In this document: positions 31,371-43,900 of the stretch, in pieces
Position numbering within the stretch: position 1 is the first letter of the stretch
Layout: each line of letters begins with the position of its first letter
Assembly: GCA_027886185.1 (NCBI GenBank)
Contig: WOAB01000528.1
Location: 5,589,376-5,653,375, forward strand
DNA length: 64,000 nt
Source: Rheum nobile
Lineage: Eukaryota; Streptophyta; Magnoliopsida; Caryophyllales; Polygonaceae
Direction: 5' to 3'
Program-made: the position numbers and the translations under genes
Notes under the pieces: generated by a model
The model's database searches: none
Told to the model about the DNA's origin: nothing
What the model saw: only the letters and a program-made list of their open reading frames with translations

Positions 31371-32386
31371 GGAAAAGAAGATTTTTTTACCAAAGTAGGC
31401 ACTTATTACAAATTTATTCCCAATTTAGGCTCGGAATGAAACTTATTCCGAGAATAGGCTGGCTGGCGAAGGCTCGGACTAAGTCGTTGTACATAGGAGC
31501 GACTACTGTAAAATAAAACGGTGAACGAAACAGCGACTTATGCCGAAACAGACTTTGAATATATTTATTTTTTAAAAGTAAGAGTCGTTGTTTCAACGAC
31601 GACTATATTATTTATATTTTCCGGTTCTATTTCAAAACAAAACAAAAAATTATAAGTCGTTGCTCAACGACTCACCCTATAAATTTTAAAAAAATAAAAT
31701 TATTTTTCTTCCCCAGATCCAATTTGGGGCACCGACCAAGGGCTCCGGCTCCCCCTCCGCGCTGCCAACCAAGGCTCACACCGCCGACCAAGACCTCCTT
31801 CCACCGGCTAAGGGATGCCTCTTCCCCGTGTCGCCGCCCAAGGGCCACCTCCTTCATTCTGTGCCGCCGCCCAAGGGCCTCACCCTCCGCGATGGCGCCC
31901 AAACACCTCCCACCGTGCCACCGCCTAGGGGCGCCTCTTCCCCGTGTCGCCGCCTATGGGTGTCTCACTCCGTCACCAATCAGAAGAAAGAAATTGGATA
32001 ACTTGGTAGAGGAAGATGAAAATAAACAGAAGAAAGAAATTGGATCTGGGGAAGAAGTAGGAGGAAGATGATTTTTTTTTTTTAATTTATAGGGTCATAT
32101 ATAATTTTTTTTTATTTTGAAATAGAACTGGGAAATATATAAATAATATAGTCGTCGGTTGAAACATCGACTCTTTTAAAAAAAAAAAACAAAGTATATC
32201 AAAGTATGCTTCGGCATAAGTCGTTGTTTCGTTCACCGTTTTATTTTACGGTAGTCGCTGTTTCGTACATCGACTTAGGCCGAGCCCCGCGAGACAGCCT
32301 ATTCTCGGTATAAGTTTCATTCCGAGCCTAAATTGGGTATAAATTTGTAATAAGTGCCTACTTTGGGAAAAAATTCCGGAAAAGAA
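31371..32386. mobile_element. MULE-like foldback element, 998 bp, with 9-bp target duplication
   Basis: The element (31380-32377) is flanked by GGAAAAGAA on both sides (31371-31379 and 32378-32386), the 9-bp duplication expected of Mutator-like elements. Its terminal inverted repeats are about 330 bp each (left arm starts with ACCAAAGTAGGCACTTATTA; the right arm ends with the inverse) and contain repeated GTCGTTG/CAACGAC motifs. The central 300 bp is strikingly G+C-rich and codes on the plus strand for a Pro/Arg-rich frame. No transposase is present. Confidence 0.85.
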
Positions 32387-32630
32387 TGGGCCGGAAAGAA
32401 AAAAAAAACTTAGGTCGGACAACGCTTTATAAAATTTTGATGCACATATAGGACAATATAAATGCACACACAAGCCAAAATGTATGCACATGCTATCTTT
32501 AGTAAAAAAAATGTCCCGAAAAAAAAAAAACTGGTCCAAAAAAAAAAATTGGCCGGTCAACGCCGGAGTTGACCGGCTGGTAACAAACCGGTTAATTATC
32601 CACTTAAGTGGTCATGTGTCATAGTCTAAT

Positions 32631-33770
32631 CCTAACCTTTGAATTTTTTCAAATCCAAAGACTAGAAGCTATTCTCTTTTCTCACTATAATGTTCATTCT
32701 CATCGGATCCGTATCCTAATAATTATAATCCTATCTGTATATCTCTATCTATAAGATAATATTAGTTTATCCAACTAAGCTGCATATAAAAAAAAATTCG
32801 AGTTAATAAGAATAAATAATTTATTAACTAACGCACAGGATCGAATTTAGTAAATGGTTTTAAGAATATGACATTAAAATCTACAAATTCATTTGCATTT
32901 TTTGTACTAAAATAATGACAATTTTATATATTTAAGTGTTTGTAAAAATAACCAAATAACATGTTCGATGAAACTACTTCAAATAATAATATATATCTTT
33001 CACTCCTCTCCTTACAATCGAGTGGCTTTCACTGCTCTCCTTACAATCGGTAATATATATGATATATTTATAATTGTATGTCACATTATCATAAAATAAA
33101 TCTATCTTATCTTATATTATAAACTATTTTAAATATATATGTTTTATTTTCGCTGAAATTATTTCCTGAACTTTGTTTTTATTATCATACGTTAGTTTAT
33201 TTTACTAATATTTTATTTAGATGTAAATATTTTTCTAATAAAAAAATAAATTAATCCAATTTAATTGATAATGACATGACAAATGATTTTATGACTAATC
33301 GACACTGAGTCACTGACCAATAAGAGGTGCACAATTATTATTTCTATATAACTATATTTTATGTTTAAAAACCATATACAAATTTATTTATGATAAGAAA
33401 ACTATTCATTTACACTTAAATTATTACCGGTGAGTTAGGTAAATGACCATTTTGTAAATATTTTTTTAAAATTAATGGATTCTAAGCAAAAATGGATTCT
33501 TCTTTATGAACCCTATTCCCTACCCCCTAAATCCTATCCCTTAAATCCTAAAAAACAATATTTTAGGAAGAGAAAAACAAAGAAGAGGAAGAAAAATAAA
33601 AATAAAATAAATTAATAAGAATAGAAAAAATACATAAAAACTAGTAGGTAACCATACATGGTTTTCTTTATGTGATTCTAGCAGTTTTCATCCTTTATTG
33701 TCAAATTTGTTTTTTTGACATTAGGATTTTTTTACATGTTGTTTTGTAATTGTGGTGGATTTGGAATGTG
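32631..33770. other. AT-rich intergenic stretch
   Basis: No gene was seen. A 30-bp direct repeat (CTTTCACTSCTCTCCTTACAA, twice near 32998 and 33027; here S is C or G) and degenerate telomere-like CCCTAAATCCTATCCC words (33520-33555) are present. The region just before 33774 should hold the eIF3h promoter and start codon, but neither is clear. Confidence 0.4.
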
Positions 33771-33779
33771 AATTCTTCA

Positions 33780-36700
33780 GCAGCACCAGTTCGATCGTTT
33801 CTACAGGCTGCGAAAACAGAGGAGGTCGCTCCGCCCCTTCGAGTTGTTCAAATGGAGGGCTTGGTAAGTATCATCTTATTAGAATCCGAGTGTCATCTTA
33901 TTAAATGAGTTGTAAATACAATTCTGTTCAATCTAATTAGAGTCGCATGTTTGATGTGAATTCATAGAAAGAGTCAAGGCAGTATTTTCTATGAGATTTT
34001 GGGTTATTTATTCATTACTGATTCTGAATCCTTATACTGAAATACTCTATTGGAGTACACCATAGTTGCAACTTGCAACCTTATAGGATTTTTCTCTCTC
34101 TCTTGGTTCTACTATGAGTCTATGATCTGCATTCATCTCCGTTATGACCATCTAATTCCTTGTCCCCTAGATAGCTCAAAGGTAGCTTATCTTATCACTC
34201 ATTTGACATAGATTTTATGTTCTCTGAACATTTGCTGGGACTGCATTTTATCAATTTAAGTGGAAGATCAAGTGTTTCTGGAAGCAAATATGAATATCAT
34301 GGAGTATTTCGTACTTATAGACTTATTCATTCCTTATAACTTAACAAGGGTGAATCCTATATTGTTCGTTGTTTTATCTTCTGTTCAATCCCTAAAACTT
34401 ATTTAAAATTAATTATATAACATATTATGTGTATAGCTGCCTGAATGAATATATAGATAACATTTGGCAGCAGTATTTATAATAAACTTTGCTGCTCTTC
34501 TGATAGAAAGGCTTAAAATGGTTGTTAAAGTTCTAACTACTTTTGCCTTCATATTCTTATATAGGCTGTATTGAAATTAATCAAACATTGTAGCGAGTTC
34601 TACCCCGGTATGATGGTAACTGGTCAACTGCTTGGGCTGGATGTTGGCAGTGCTCTTGAAGTCACCAATTGCTTTCCCTTCCCAGTATGTGAAGCATAAT
34701 TTTTGTCCCTCCTCTTCTGTGGGATATACGTAGCTCATGGTTTAACTTAGTTGTGCTAGGCTACTAGCTAATGTTTTTATTCTCTTTTTAGTTCTGACTT
34801 AATAATTAATATCAGTTAAAATACCTACATGTATGGCATGCTGGAGTTTACAGGATCTAGGTGAAGGCGAGGAAGTTGAGACAGAGGGTGCAAATTACCA
34901 GCTTGACATGATGAGATGCTTGAGAGAAGTTAAGGTTGACAATAATACAGTTGGATGGTGGGTTATCTTACAATGGTGTTTCCTGCCATGATATTTTGTT
35001 CAGCATTTCCACTTGTCATAAGACTGTTTCCTTATCCCAGCATTTCCACTTGTCATAAGATTGTTTCCTGCCATGATATTTTGTTCAGTGTCAGTCTTCT
35101 CCCTAGGTATCTGGTTGCTGGTGTTACTGCATCTAAACTTGTATCAGTGCTTAATTTAATGTTAATTATATTGGATATCAGTCACGTTGGTTTCTTAATA
35201 ATTTTCATGTTTTTTTTATTATACTGCTGCACTTCCCAATTAGGATAAATTATTTGTATCTACAATATATTACATGCAAGATTAGCTCGGTTTTCTATTC
35301 TTTTCAACTCATATCTTGTGCTGGTGGACATTTTTTCTCCAGGTACCAATCAACTTTGACAGGGACATATCAAACACCTGATCTGATTGGAACCTTCATG
35401 AACTATCAGGTGATGATCTTTTATTTTGTCAATTGTAGTGTTGCTATAATATGAAGTTCCTTTGATTCTAATAGAGCCATCTAGAAGTGCAATTTAACAA
35501 TGTTGTTAACTTAACTTATGACAAATGTACCTTATGTTTTTTTTCACAGGAAAATATAAGACGATGCGTGTGCATTATTCACGACCCATCAAAATCTAGT
35601 CAAGGTGTTCTATCTCTTAAAGCTATCAAGCTTTCAGATGCTTTCATGGAGCTCTACCGCAATAATAATTTTAGTGGAGATAAGTATGTCTCTTGTTTTT
35701 GAATACATGTTTCAGGCGCTTAACTTTTTTACTTGTACATGTCTTGGGGCTTTATAAAAATAATGTTTTTATTTGTCTCTTGATAGGTTGAGGGAGAAGA
35801 ACCTGTCATGGGTTGACATGTTTGAAGAAATACCTGTATGTTGTGAGAGTTATTAATTTCAACATTTTCTGCTTCATAATTGTTTTGGTGATTTTTATGA
35901 TTAAACCTTTTTTAAAATAACATATGCATTTTTTTGAACCATGTGATAAATTGATAATCATGAATACCAAGTAATGAGTGGCTAATAGTGTTCAGTGATG
36001 TAAAAGTACAACAATCTGATATGTATGTCATAAATGTTACTGTGTGTATGATTAATATAATAGATTCAAGGTAAAGAAACAACTCATAATCATTAAACTG
36101 CATTGGCTGTTAGTGTTCTAAGATTAATGATGTTTTGTCATGTGTAGAAAGAAATTGCTTAATGATTCGCAAGTTAATTGTAGCTACGAGGTGGCTTCTT
36201 GGGTTAAAAAGATCAGCCACTAATCTATATTCTAATGTCAAGTAATACTTTACATAGAAACTCACCATAATTTATGGCATGTGTAAATGTAATTCATGAA
36301 GTTCTAAATGTAAGATAACCTTCTTATCATAACAAACGTTTGGGTATACCCGATTGATCCTCTTTGCTTGCATGATGGGATCACCAATTAGCTGGAAAAC
36401 TTAAAAATCTGTCAATTAGTTCCCCTCGTATCTTCATACCTGTGGTTTTGCTTGACAGATCAAGGTTTCAAACTCTCCCCTTGTCAGTGCCGTCATGACC
36501 CAGCTGGAATCTGATTCTCCTATCACTCAGGTATAGCAGTATCCTTTCACATTAATTTCTGCACCTCACATAAGACTTAATTGAGTTGAGAACTTAGTTG
36601 TGGATATCTTTCTTTGATCAGTGTGACTACGACCGCCTGCAATTATCTTCTGCTCCATATATGGAGAAAAATTTGGAACTTATAATCCAGTCCATTGATG

Positions 36701-37430
36701 ACTTGTCTATGCAACAACAGACTGTAAGTTTTTCCACTTCATGATATACTTCATACTTCCTGGTAAGTAGTATTTTGTGATGTTGGACAAACTATATTGT
36801 TTTTTGTACTTTTCTTGTAGTTGCAAAAGTATTATCGTGAAGTTTCACGTCAACAATCTCAGCAGCAACAGTGGCTTCAGAAGCGGAGGTATCTTCTAAT
36901 TTGATTGACCTGACTAAAGAGAGATAAAGATGAGAAGCTGCAGTGGTGTTTTCTCCATATTCTGCTATAATGTGGTTCCTGAATTTATTTCTGCTGATGC
37001 TTTCATAGAGCGGATAACATGACACGCAAGGCTGCGGGGGAAGAACCTTTACCTGAGGAGGACCCTTCATTTAAGCTACCTCCTGAGCCTTCAAGGCTGG
37101 ATAGCTTTCTCAAGACCAATGAAATTTCTACTTACTGCAGCCAAATCAATGGGTATGTCTGTGCTTGTTTCCATCTTTGGACCTTCTTTTTCAATTACTT
37201 AGCTTCTTCAGTTGATTTGGCCCAAAGATGTCCACAATTGATTTATAGTATGTGATAGATGGATGACAGATTCTCAGGAAAAGAAGATCGAAAATGGGAG
37301 TCCGAACTTTCTACCAAATGAAATTTGCGTCTTTTATTGACATGTTGGTTCTTTATTATTGTGTTGTATTAGGGTTGCTGGCCAGAGCTTCTGTAGATTG
37401 TACCTGGCAAAGGCGTTGCAAGAGACCTGA
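33780..37430 (+). CDS. eukaryotic translation initiation factor 3 subunit h, 11 exons
   Basis: Exons 33780-33863, 34565-34684, 34854-34957, 35343-35409, 35550-35683, 35787-35835, 36459-36530, 36622-36723, 36821-36888, 37009-37152 and 37373-37430 join in frame through GT-AG introns. The product is the MPN-domain subunit eIF3h (about 325 residues here), part of the eIF3 complex on the 40S ribosome and, in plants, needed for re-initiation after upstream ORFs. Landmarks: VRSFLQAAK, VTGQLLGLDVG, LEVTNCFPFP, NYQLDMMRCLREV, VGWYQSTLTG, CIIHDPSKSSQGVLSLKA, DDLSMQQQ, RKAAGEEPLPEEDPS, and the end FCRLYLAKAL. No frameshift or stop was found. The start is a problem: upstream of exon 1 the frame meets TAA at 33747 with no ATG, and the first in-frame ATG is at 33852, after the first conserved residues. 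Confidence 0.93.
34975..35095 (+). repeat. small duplication in eIF3h intron 3
   Basis: CAGCATTTCCACTTGTCATA occurs twice (35003 and 35038), bracketed by two copies of TTTCCTGCCATGATATTTTG (34980 and 35065). This is a local duplication within the intron and does not affect splice sites. Confidence 0.8.
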
Positions 37431-37760
37431 ATAAACCGGGATATCTGATTGAGAAGGTCAAGCTTGAAGACAATCGTTCTGGGGCGTGAGTAGGTCTACG
37501 GCCAGCTTTGTTTGGGCTCATTAATTGTTGTTGCTTTCATTTTTGTTTTGCTTCCTTTGAGAACAACCTGTATTGTAGGTGGTTGATAATCACATTTGAG
37601 CCAAGTTTGACATCTTCTTAGGTTGTTTTGATATTTGCTAGGAAAATTCTAGCCATTTTTGTATGCCTGAGTTTCTACTCTCATATTAGTCAACCGATGT
37701 TTTCCAATTAAGTTTTCCACTTTGAGGTTCCATCAAATGAAAAAAAGACTCAATAATTAG
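37431..37760. other. 3' UTR and flank of eIF3h
   Basis: Presumed 3' UTR; no other gene was seen. Confidence 0.5.
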
Positions 37761-37761
37761 G

Positions 37762-37975
37762 ATGAGGGAAATCTGGGCCATTGAGGAGTATGGTGTTAAA
37801 CAAAAATGGAAGAGACTCTCAATAATTAGGATGAATACGCCTGACGAGTTTAAGGACTTGTTTTTGGAGGAAAGTATGTGATTGATGGATGCTAAAGAGC
37901 AAGCCGTGTCCTATGTTGAAAAGCACATACTTAGCCGCAAAGGTAAGAAAACTAGACTAGAAGTATACTTGTAAT
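37762..37975 (+). pseudogene. fragment of an F-box-associated (FBA) domain
   Basis: From ATG at 37762 the frame reads MREIWAIEEYGVKQKWKRL, then DEFKDLFLEES, is interrupted by TGA (37879-37881), and continues LMDAKEQAVSYVEKHI. The pattern IW-x-IEEYGV-x-x-x-W followed by AVSYVEK is shared with the FBA region of the F-box gene at 55.1 kb (LWVMEKYGV ... AVSYAEK). No F-box is present. Confidence 0.65.
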
Positions 37976-38007
37976 TGAGGCTACGAAGCCTACGATTAGG
38001 CTTGTTA

Positions 38008-39147
38008 CTTCCAAATAAGGATGGGCATCCGGACCGGACGGGACACATACGGTCCGGTCCGGACCGGCAGACCGTAAAAGTTTAAAGGACACATACGGTC
38101 CGGTCCGGACCGGCGAACCGTAAAAGTTTAAAGGTTTGCACCGTGGATCGGACCGGACCGATACGGTCCGGACCGGAAAGACCGGATTGTTTATATTTTG
38201 CGTTTTAATTGGTTGCTTACGGTCGGGATTGGACCGAACCGTAATTAAAATGCAATAAGTATACAAATTTAAAATGAAAGATTGAAATGGGTGATTGTTC
38301 AACAAAAAGTACACAGATTTATACATAATGGAAGATTGTTCAACAACTTGCAAGATTAAAAAATCCTCAATAATATATAACTATATATTATATAAGGGTC
38401 AATCATACGTATTTATATTTTAAAAAAAGCCGATGCATATCAGTATATCACAATAACAACTTGCCGAAAAAATGTAAGCTCTTCACAAATCACAACAACT
38501 TGCAGGAAGTTCCAAGAACCATGGCCCCGGCGCATATTTACACAGTAACGACTTGCAGGAGTTGCACCTGGACTGAAAAACAAATATTTACATAGTAACG
38601 ACCATGTCGATTTGCAGGAAGCCAGGAACCATTAGATTGGTTTGAACTTTGAACTTACCGAAAGAGGAGACAACCAGTGGGTCGACCGGACTGGAAAAGA
38701 TTGGACGGAGGAGAGTAGGAGACGACCGCCGACCGGACTGGAAGATTGGACGGAAGAGATGACCCCCGACCGGATTGGAAGTTTGAACGGAGGAGACGAC
38801 CGCCGACCGAAAGATTGGACGGAAGAGGAGAGACGACCGGACGGACCGACGGAGGCCCGGAGGAGTTGCTGCGTCTGCGTGCGTGAGGGATTGAGGGGTG
38901 AGCCAGTGAGGCAGGTGGCCGTGGAAAAATGAAATTAGGGTTAATGGTTGAATACTTGAAGTGCTGAACGCAGCAATTGAGTTTTCAATTTTTTTTATTT
39001 ACGGTCCGATCGGTCCGTAAAAATTACGGTCTGAATCGGGACCGGACCGTAAACCGGAAATGGTAAATTTCCGGACTGTGGACCGGACCGTTACGATCCC
39101 ATCCGGTCTTATGGTCCTATCTATTTTTACCCATCCTTACTTTCAAA
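38008..39147. mobile_element. hAT-like non-autonomous element with CCGGACCG subterminal repeats
   Basis: The element (38016-39139, 1,124 bp) has ends TAAGGATGGG and CCCATCCTTA in inverted arrangement and is flanked by the 8-bp duplication CTTCCAAA versus CTTTCAAA (38008-38015 and 39140-39147), as expected of hAT elements. Both subterminal zones are packed with GGTCCGGACCGG and related words in both orientations (38030-38180 and 39000-39110). The centre (38640-38930) has a repetitive Trp-Thr-Glu-Glu-rich frame which looks like a product of tandem GATTGGACGGAGGAGA units and not a transposase. Confidence 0.85.
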
Positions 39148-39337
39148 TATGAATGATGTTGGGTTATATAGTAGTGGATAGTATTGATTGAATGGTATTG
39201 TTGGGTTTTCCTAGTTTCGATCTTGAGCACTCGGTGTAATTAACGATGTTCCCTTTTATATTGGAAAGCAGACCAATGACGCAAATGACCGTTGTAAGGT
39301 TCTTTTATTTATTTTTATTTGTTCATATCTTAGATTC
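39148..39337. other. short intergenic spacer
   Basis: Nothing recognised between the hAT-like and Stowaway elements. Confidence 0.4.
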
Positions 39338-39681
39338 TACTCCATTCGTTAAGTTTTAATTAAGGTTCTAGTAAATTTTAGACAAAATAAAAAATTAATT
39401 ATTTTTTCAAATTACCCTTATAATTAGTGACTAATTATTATTGCTCATGAAATCTCACAAAAAATAAAAGAAAATCAAAAAATCAAAATAAAATTTTCTC
39501 TTGTTATATTTCTCCTAGAAAATGGGAATGTAATGAATAAAAAATTAAGAATTCAAAAAAAAAAAAAAATGTTAACCATGAGAGTAAATATGAAAAAAAT
39601 AGGTAAGAAAGTCTAAAATGACAATTAAAACTTAATAAGAATTTAAACATAAAACGTTAATTAAAACTAACGGAGGGAGTA
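39338..39681. mobile_element. Stowaway (Tc1/mariner) MITE
   Basis: A 340-bp AT-rich element (39340-39679) with terminal repeats CTCCATTCGTTAAGTTTTAA at the left and AAAACTAACGGAGGGAG at the right, the latter the canonical CTCCCTCCGT Stowaway end, and TA on both sides (39338-39339, 39680-39681). Confidence 0.9.
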
Positions 39682-40340
39682 TTATTTAATTTTTGATTTG
39701 TTGAGACCTTAGATTCTTTTGTAATGCCTAACTCAGTACTAAAATACTTGTAGGCTTCGTTTGGATGACCATTGAAAATGCATTAAGCAGTATGGACTTG
39801 ATTAAGATTGCCTCTTAATTATTTTGTTGTCGAGTAAGTGTGAAAATAGGTGCAAAAATCATGTACTTCGATTGTGAGGCAATGCTTGCCCAATCCATTT
39901 TCAGAAATTATACAGTTTGATGTGATCATATATTATTTCAATAAAATCATAGTATATGGTCATTCAACAGTAATCGACTTGACAACTTGCTACCTAGCAT
40001 ATAAATAGCGATCCATTTTTAAACCCCAACAGTAAAATTGCAACTCCCAAACCAACAGAAAACATTCTTGATTCGTGCAACTTTTTCTTGATGGAAAACC
40101 TTATTTAGAGAAAATTGGGTTCAAAGGCCCTTTTCACATAAATAACATGTTTAAGCCCATTTTTTAAAAAAATTACAAATATAATCCCCTATTACTATAC
40201 ATATGACCCAAAGATATTTTAAAAATATTTTTTTAGGATTAGAGTTTAAGATATAGGATTTAGAGTTTAGGATTTAGTGGAGTTTAATGACTTAGGAAAT
40301 CAAATAGTTAATTTATTTAATTAGGATCTCAAATTTGCTA
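39682..40340. other. intergenic stretch with degenerate telomere-like repeats
   Basis: No gene was seen. At 40231-40280 there are degenerate units of GGATTTAGAGTTTAGGATTT. Confidence 0.4.
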
Positions 40341-40625
40341 TTTCACCCCTCATAAGGGTCAAAAATCCTAAGCACAACCTTATTTAATTGGTGATTTTCG
40401 GCCGTTAATCCAATTAGAACAACACTTGATGCCGTGCATATGTGAAACCATTTCTCACATGGCAATTCAAGTGGTATGCTCAGGCAAAACATGATGCTTC
40501 TTTTGTCATCACGGGATTCAACCCCATACAACACAAAAGTATGTAAATGCAAATACAGCTATACAGGGGAGTATCGAACTTGAACTACGCTCAGAGGTAT
40601 TCTACCATCAGATTATACAGTTAGT
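40341..40625 (-). mobile_element. possible tRNA-derived SINE
   Basis: On the minus strand from about 40620 there is an A box-like stretch (TCTGATGGTAGAATACC) and about 35 bases further a B box-like stretch (GTTCAAGTTCGATACTCC), the spacing of a tRNA-derived head. It is followed by a body ending near 40341 with a weak open frame. No clear tail or target duplication was found. Confidence 0.35.
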
Positions 40626-40918
40626 CAGTTACCTTTCAAGCAACCACGATCAATTTTTCGTGTCCAACGCTCCGGGATTTTGTTGTATATGATATCTGAT
40701 GCAGCTGCAGCATTTTCCTGAGCTTTCTTCATCCCATTGATACATCTTATGCTGCGGCAACATAATAATGCAAAGAAGAAACAAAATCCAATTGAATAGG
40801 AAATTAGACAAAAATATTCAACAAAGCTTGTAAGCCAAAGGATGATAAAAAGGAAAAGTTTCATGATGAAGAGCAAACCTGCAAAACGATGCACGAATGA
40901 TGAACCCACCAAACTGTT

Positions 40919-43900
40919 TTAGAACCAAGGCATCCACCATATATACATCTTCCCAAGATTTTTATGAGAAACTGCCTCGGTTATTAGTCTCCGAGCTTGA
41001 CCCTCCACAGCCAAAGGCAAAGACGGCGCAGCTGCAACACCAACTACTACTCCCTGCAACCGTCCCTCAATATTACTGATGGCTCGCTGCAATGCACACG
41101 AATTTACATTAAGAAGAGCATCATAATTAAAATGTGGCAGGTAAGTCGCTGTTATTTGACATAGCAGTAGTACATTTCGACACTGAGTTTGATTATATAG
41201 ATGAAAAGAAATGGTAATAGCAAGGAAGAGACACTAGGTAACTAACAATGTTTGTTTAGCATAGTACCAACATCAGTGTGCCCGTAAGTTATCATCTCAA
41301 CCTAGCAATTCCAAAAGGTTGATGAAAGTAAAACCTCACAAGTCCTATATTGATTCTGGAGAATAGCACGATAACTTATTTTGTTGTCATAAGCAGACCG
41401 TTATAAGGGGAACCACCAAAAAAGTCACTTTTGACCAAAACCTTAGAAATGCATTCCTGAACTTTTTTGTTTATATTGGCTCACTTCTTTGAAGTCAGAT
41501 CATTACACAGACATCGTTGATCCCCAACTGACAGCTTAGTTTTGTTTGTTTATCTTTCCCCTTCAACAGTACAAAACCTGTCATGCATTACTGTATCTAA
41601 AAACAGTACTTAAAGAAAAATGAACTACTGCATCAATATTCCAATCATAAGTAGCTTTATGTATATTTTGAGACATGTTATGGAAGATTTGTCCTTTGGG
41701 ATGTGTGAATCTAGTGGAGGTGCATATAAAAGTAGGATGTTAAACTGACGGAGGCAGTTTTTGGCAAGTTAATGGTTCAACGATAAAAAAGTGTTCAAAC
41801 TAAAATTATTTATAAATTTGACGGGAAGATTGATCTTTGGAGATGAGACCAAACCTGTGCATGGGGGTTCTGGACTTCAACCCCACTTGACTTGTGAGAT
41901 TTGGTCCATTCCACAAGAGGATCATGGATGAAGGTCTCCAGCACACTCATCAACGGCTCTTTATGGCTCCTCAGGACTGATAGAGTGATCTCACATACCC
42001 TCAGGTAAATGCCCTCGTATCCAGTGATGCCCAATCCATCAATCATGTTCTGCAGGTTGGATAAAAATATTCCATTAGAAAAGAAATTTTGAAGACTCTG
42101 AAAAACACCATTTGACAATAAGAAGTTTAAAAAGGAATGATGGGAAGGATGAAGAGATCCATATGTTAGATTGGTGTGTTCAGAGTGGCCAGACAACAGT
42201 GTGTAAAACGATATTCTTGAGGTAACAGATTTTTATAGAACGACTGTATATTAAGAGGATTACCCCACGTTTAAATACAACGTGAAACTCAAATTTCAAG
42301 ATATCTAAGATTAAATAAGTATAGTTCCTCACCTGGGTTAGCCTGAAAGGAACCAACTCTGGCTTTTCTAATTGCAATCCTTTGTCAAATAAGCAACTAA
42401 AATCAACGTGAACACAGTCACCTGTTGTGGAATCAAAAAGAATATTCTCACCATGGCGATCGCCCAGGCCCACAATATGCCCAACCATAGACCATACAGC
42501 AGTTGTGTGTGCATAAGCAATCCGAGCCCTGAACCAAGCAGCAGGCTCGGAGAAGGTATTCAGAAACCACTTATGGAAGACTGGGGGAAACATTGGAAGA
42601 ATTTTTGTCTTCAGCATCTCATCTTCGGGCATTTTACCTTGGCATTGGTCATAAATCCTCTTAATTTGAGGATTTGTCTTCTGCTTATCAAATTTCCCAC
42701 CTGTGATGTAGATATCTTGAAGAATATGACGTAAGCCACGGGTGTGGGGAACCCATTCCACCATACCACAATCTTCAGTAAGTGGTAGCACAGCAAAGGT
42801 TCGAATGTAGAGTTTACGGCGACGGCTTTCAGGGCATTTAGATAGTAGGCGGTTGATCATTGCATTAAATTCCATCATACGAGCATCTTTACGAAGATCA
42901 TCCTTGGGTTTGCAAAGGAAAGGACGCTCGATTCCATCACTTCCCAAAAGAATAACCTGCACAGATAATTCTACTTCACTTGTTAAAAAAATATATCCAT
43001 AGAGCGAGGCACCTTTTCAGGCAGACAAGTCCCACCTAAAATCTAGCCCCCTCCAGGTTGTCCTTTTTAACAAACCCCAAAGAACATCAACAGATCATTT
43101 CAGAAAGTGCACAATTCCATGTTACGAAATATCAACCCTGGTTCATTCCTCATGAGTCATGATGAAAGCAATCTATCCATCTGATTATTATCCTTCATCG
43201 GCAAGTATCTACATATAACAAAAGCATTCTATATGTCCTAGTTTCAGATTTCAGTTCATTCCGTTCATATTCATTTTCTTCTAAGTAGTTTTGACTTATC
43301 TGGACATATTATCATCCTAAAACATGGGTTCAACACAGACATTAATAAGAGGTGAAACTTTTTCGATTTTATACAGTATAAAACGAGTCTTCAAACAATC
43401 ATTTGTGTCCAATGTGTGTTAAATAAATAACAAGGATCTCTCAGTCTCACAAAATCAATACATGGCCTATTCTGCCTAGAGGTGTTCCTAGTCCACCGCT
43501 TTTCCCACTCGGGTTACAAACTACTGACCTCTATGGTCAAAGTAAGCTCTGAAGACCAGGAAAAATCGCAAGGAATTTATTTCCTTCGTAATTTCTACTT
43601 TCTAGAAAGCAACCTTCTCTCCATAATCTCGTACTGTCACATATCATGCTATGAAACGAAAAGTATAAGCTAGAGAACTACGCACTCTACTTCTTAGGTT
43701 AGATATGACTTGAAAGATGGGAAAAGATATACAGTACAACAGTAATGCATGTAGATCTAGAAACGTGACTAAAAATCATGTCAGGCAAGACACGAAGCTA
43801 AAGCTACATGTGCAAAGAATAAGACCGATAGGTTACAAAATAGGTTCAACGACACACCTTTTTTGGCCTTTGAAGAGACGAAAGGATCTCAGCTTCATCA

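Larger units (their letters stand above)
30160..32630. mobile_element. repeat-rich element with CCGGTCAACGCCGG ends, host of a nested MULE
   Basis: Both ends carry GGTCAACGCCGG sequences in inverted arrangement (30176-30241 and 32551-32578). Outside them, CACATGACC (30152-30160) and GGTCATGTG (32611-32619) form an outer inverted pair. Between the left end and 31.3 kb is a long array of diverged units with TGTATGTGCAT, TATGTGTGACTTTGTGTATG and GTGAAAACTCATGCAC. A perfect inverted repeat (GTCAACGCCGGAG and its complement) lies at 30214-30239. The boundaries are approximate and the class is not certain. Confidence 0.5.

Noticed and set aside
31724..32071. 115-codon Pro/Arg-rich frame as a gene
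   Set aside because: It is confined to the core of a transposable element, has extreme composition and shows no domain; at most a captured fragment.
38642..38932. 96-codon frame in the centre of the hAT-like element as a transposase
   Set aside because: It is made of repeated Trp-Thr-Glu-Glu units from a purine-rich tandem repeat and has no transposase motif.
40343..40552. 69-codon minus-strand frame as a gene
   Set aside because: No domain, and it is better explained as the body of a SINE-like element.
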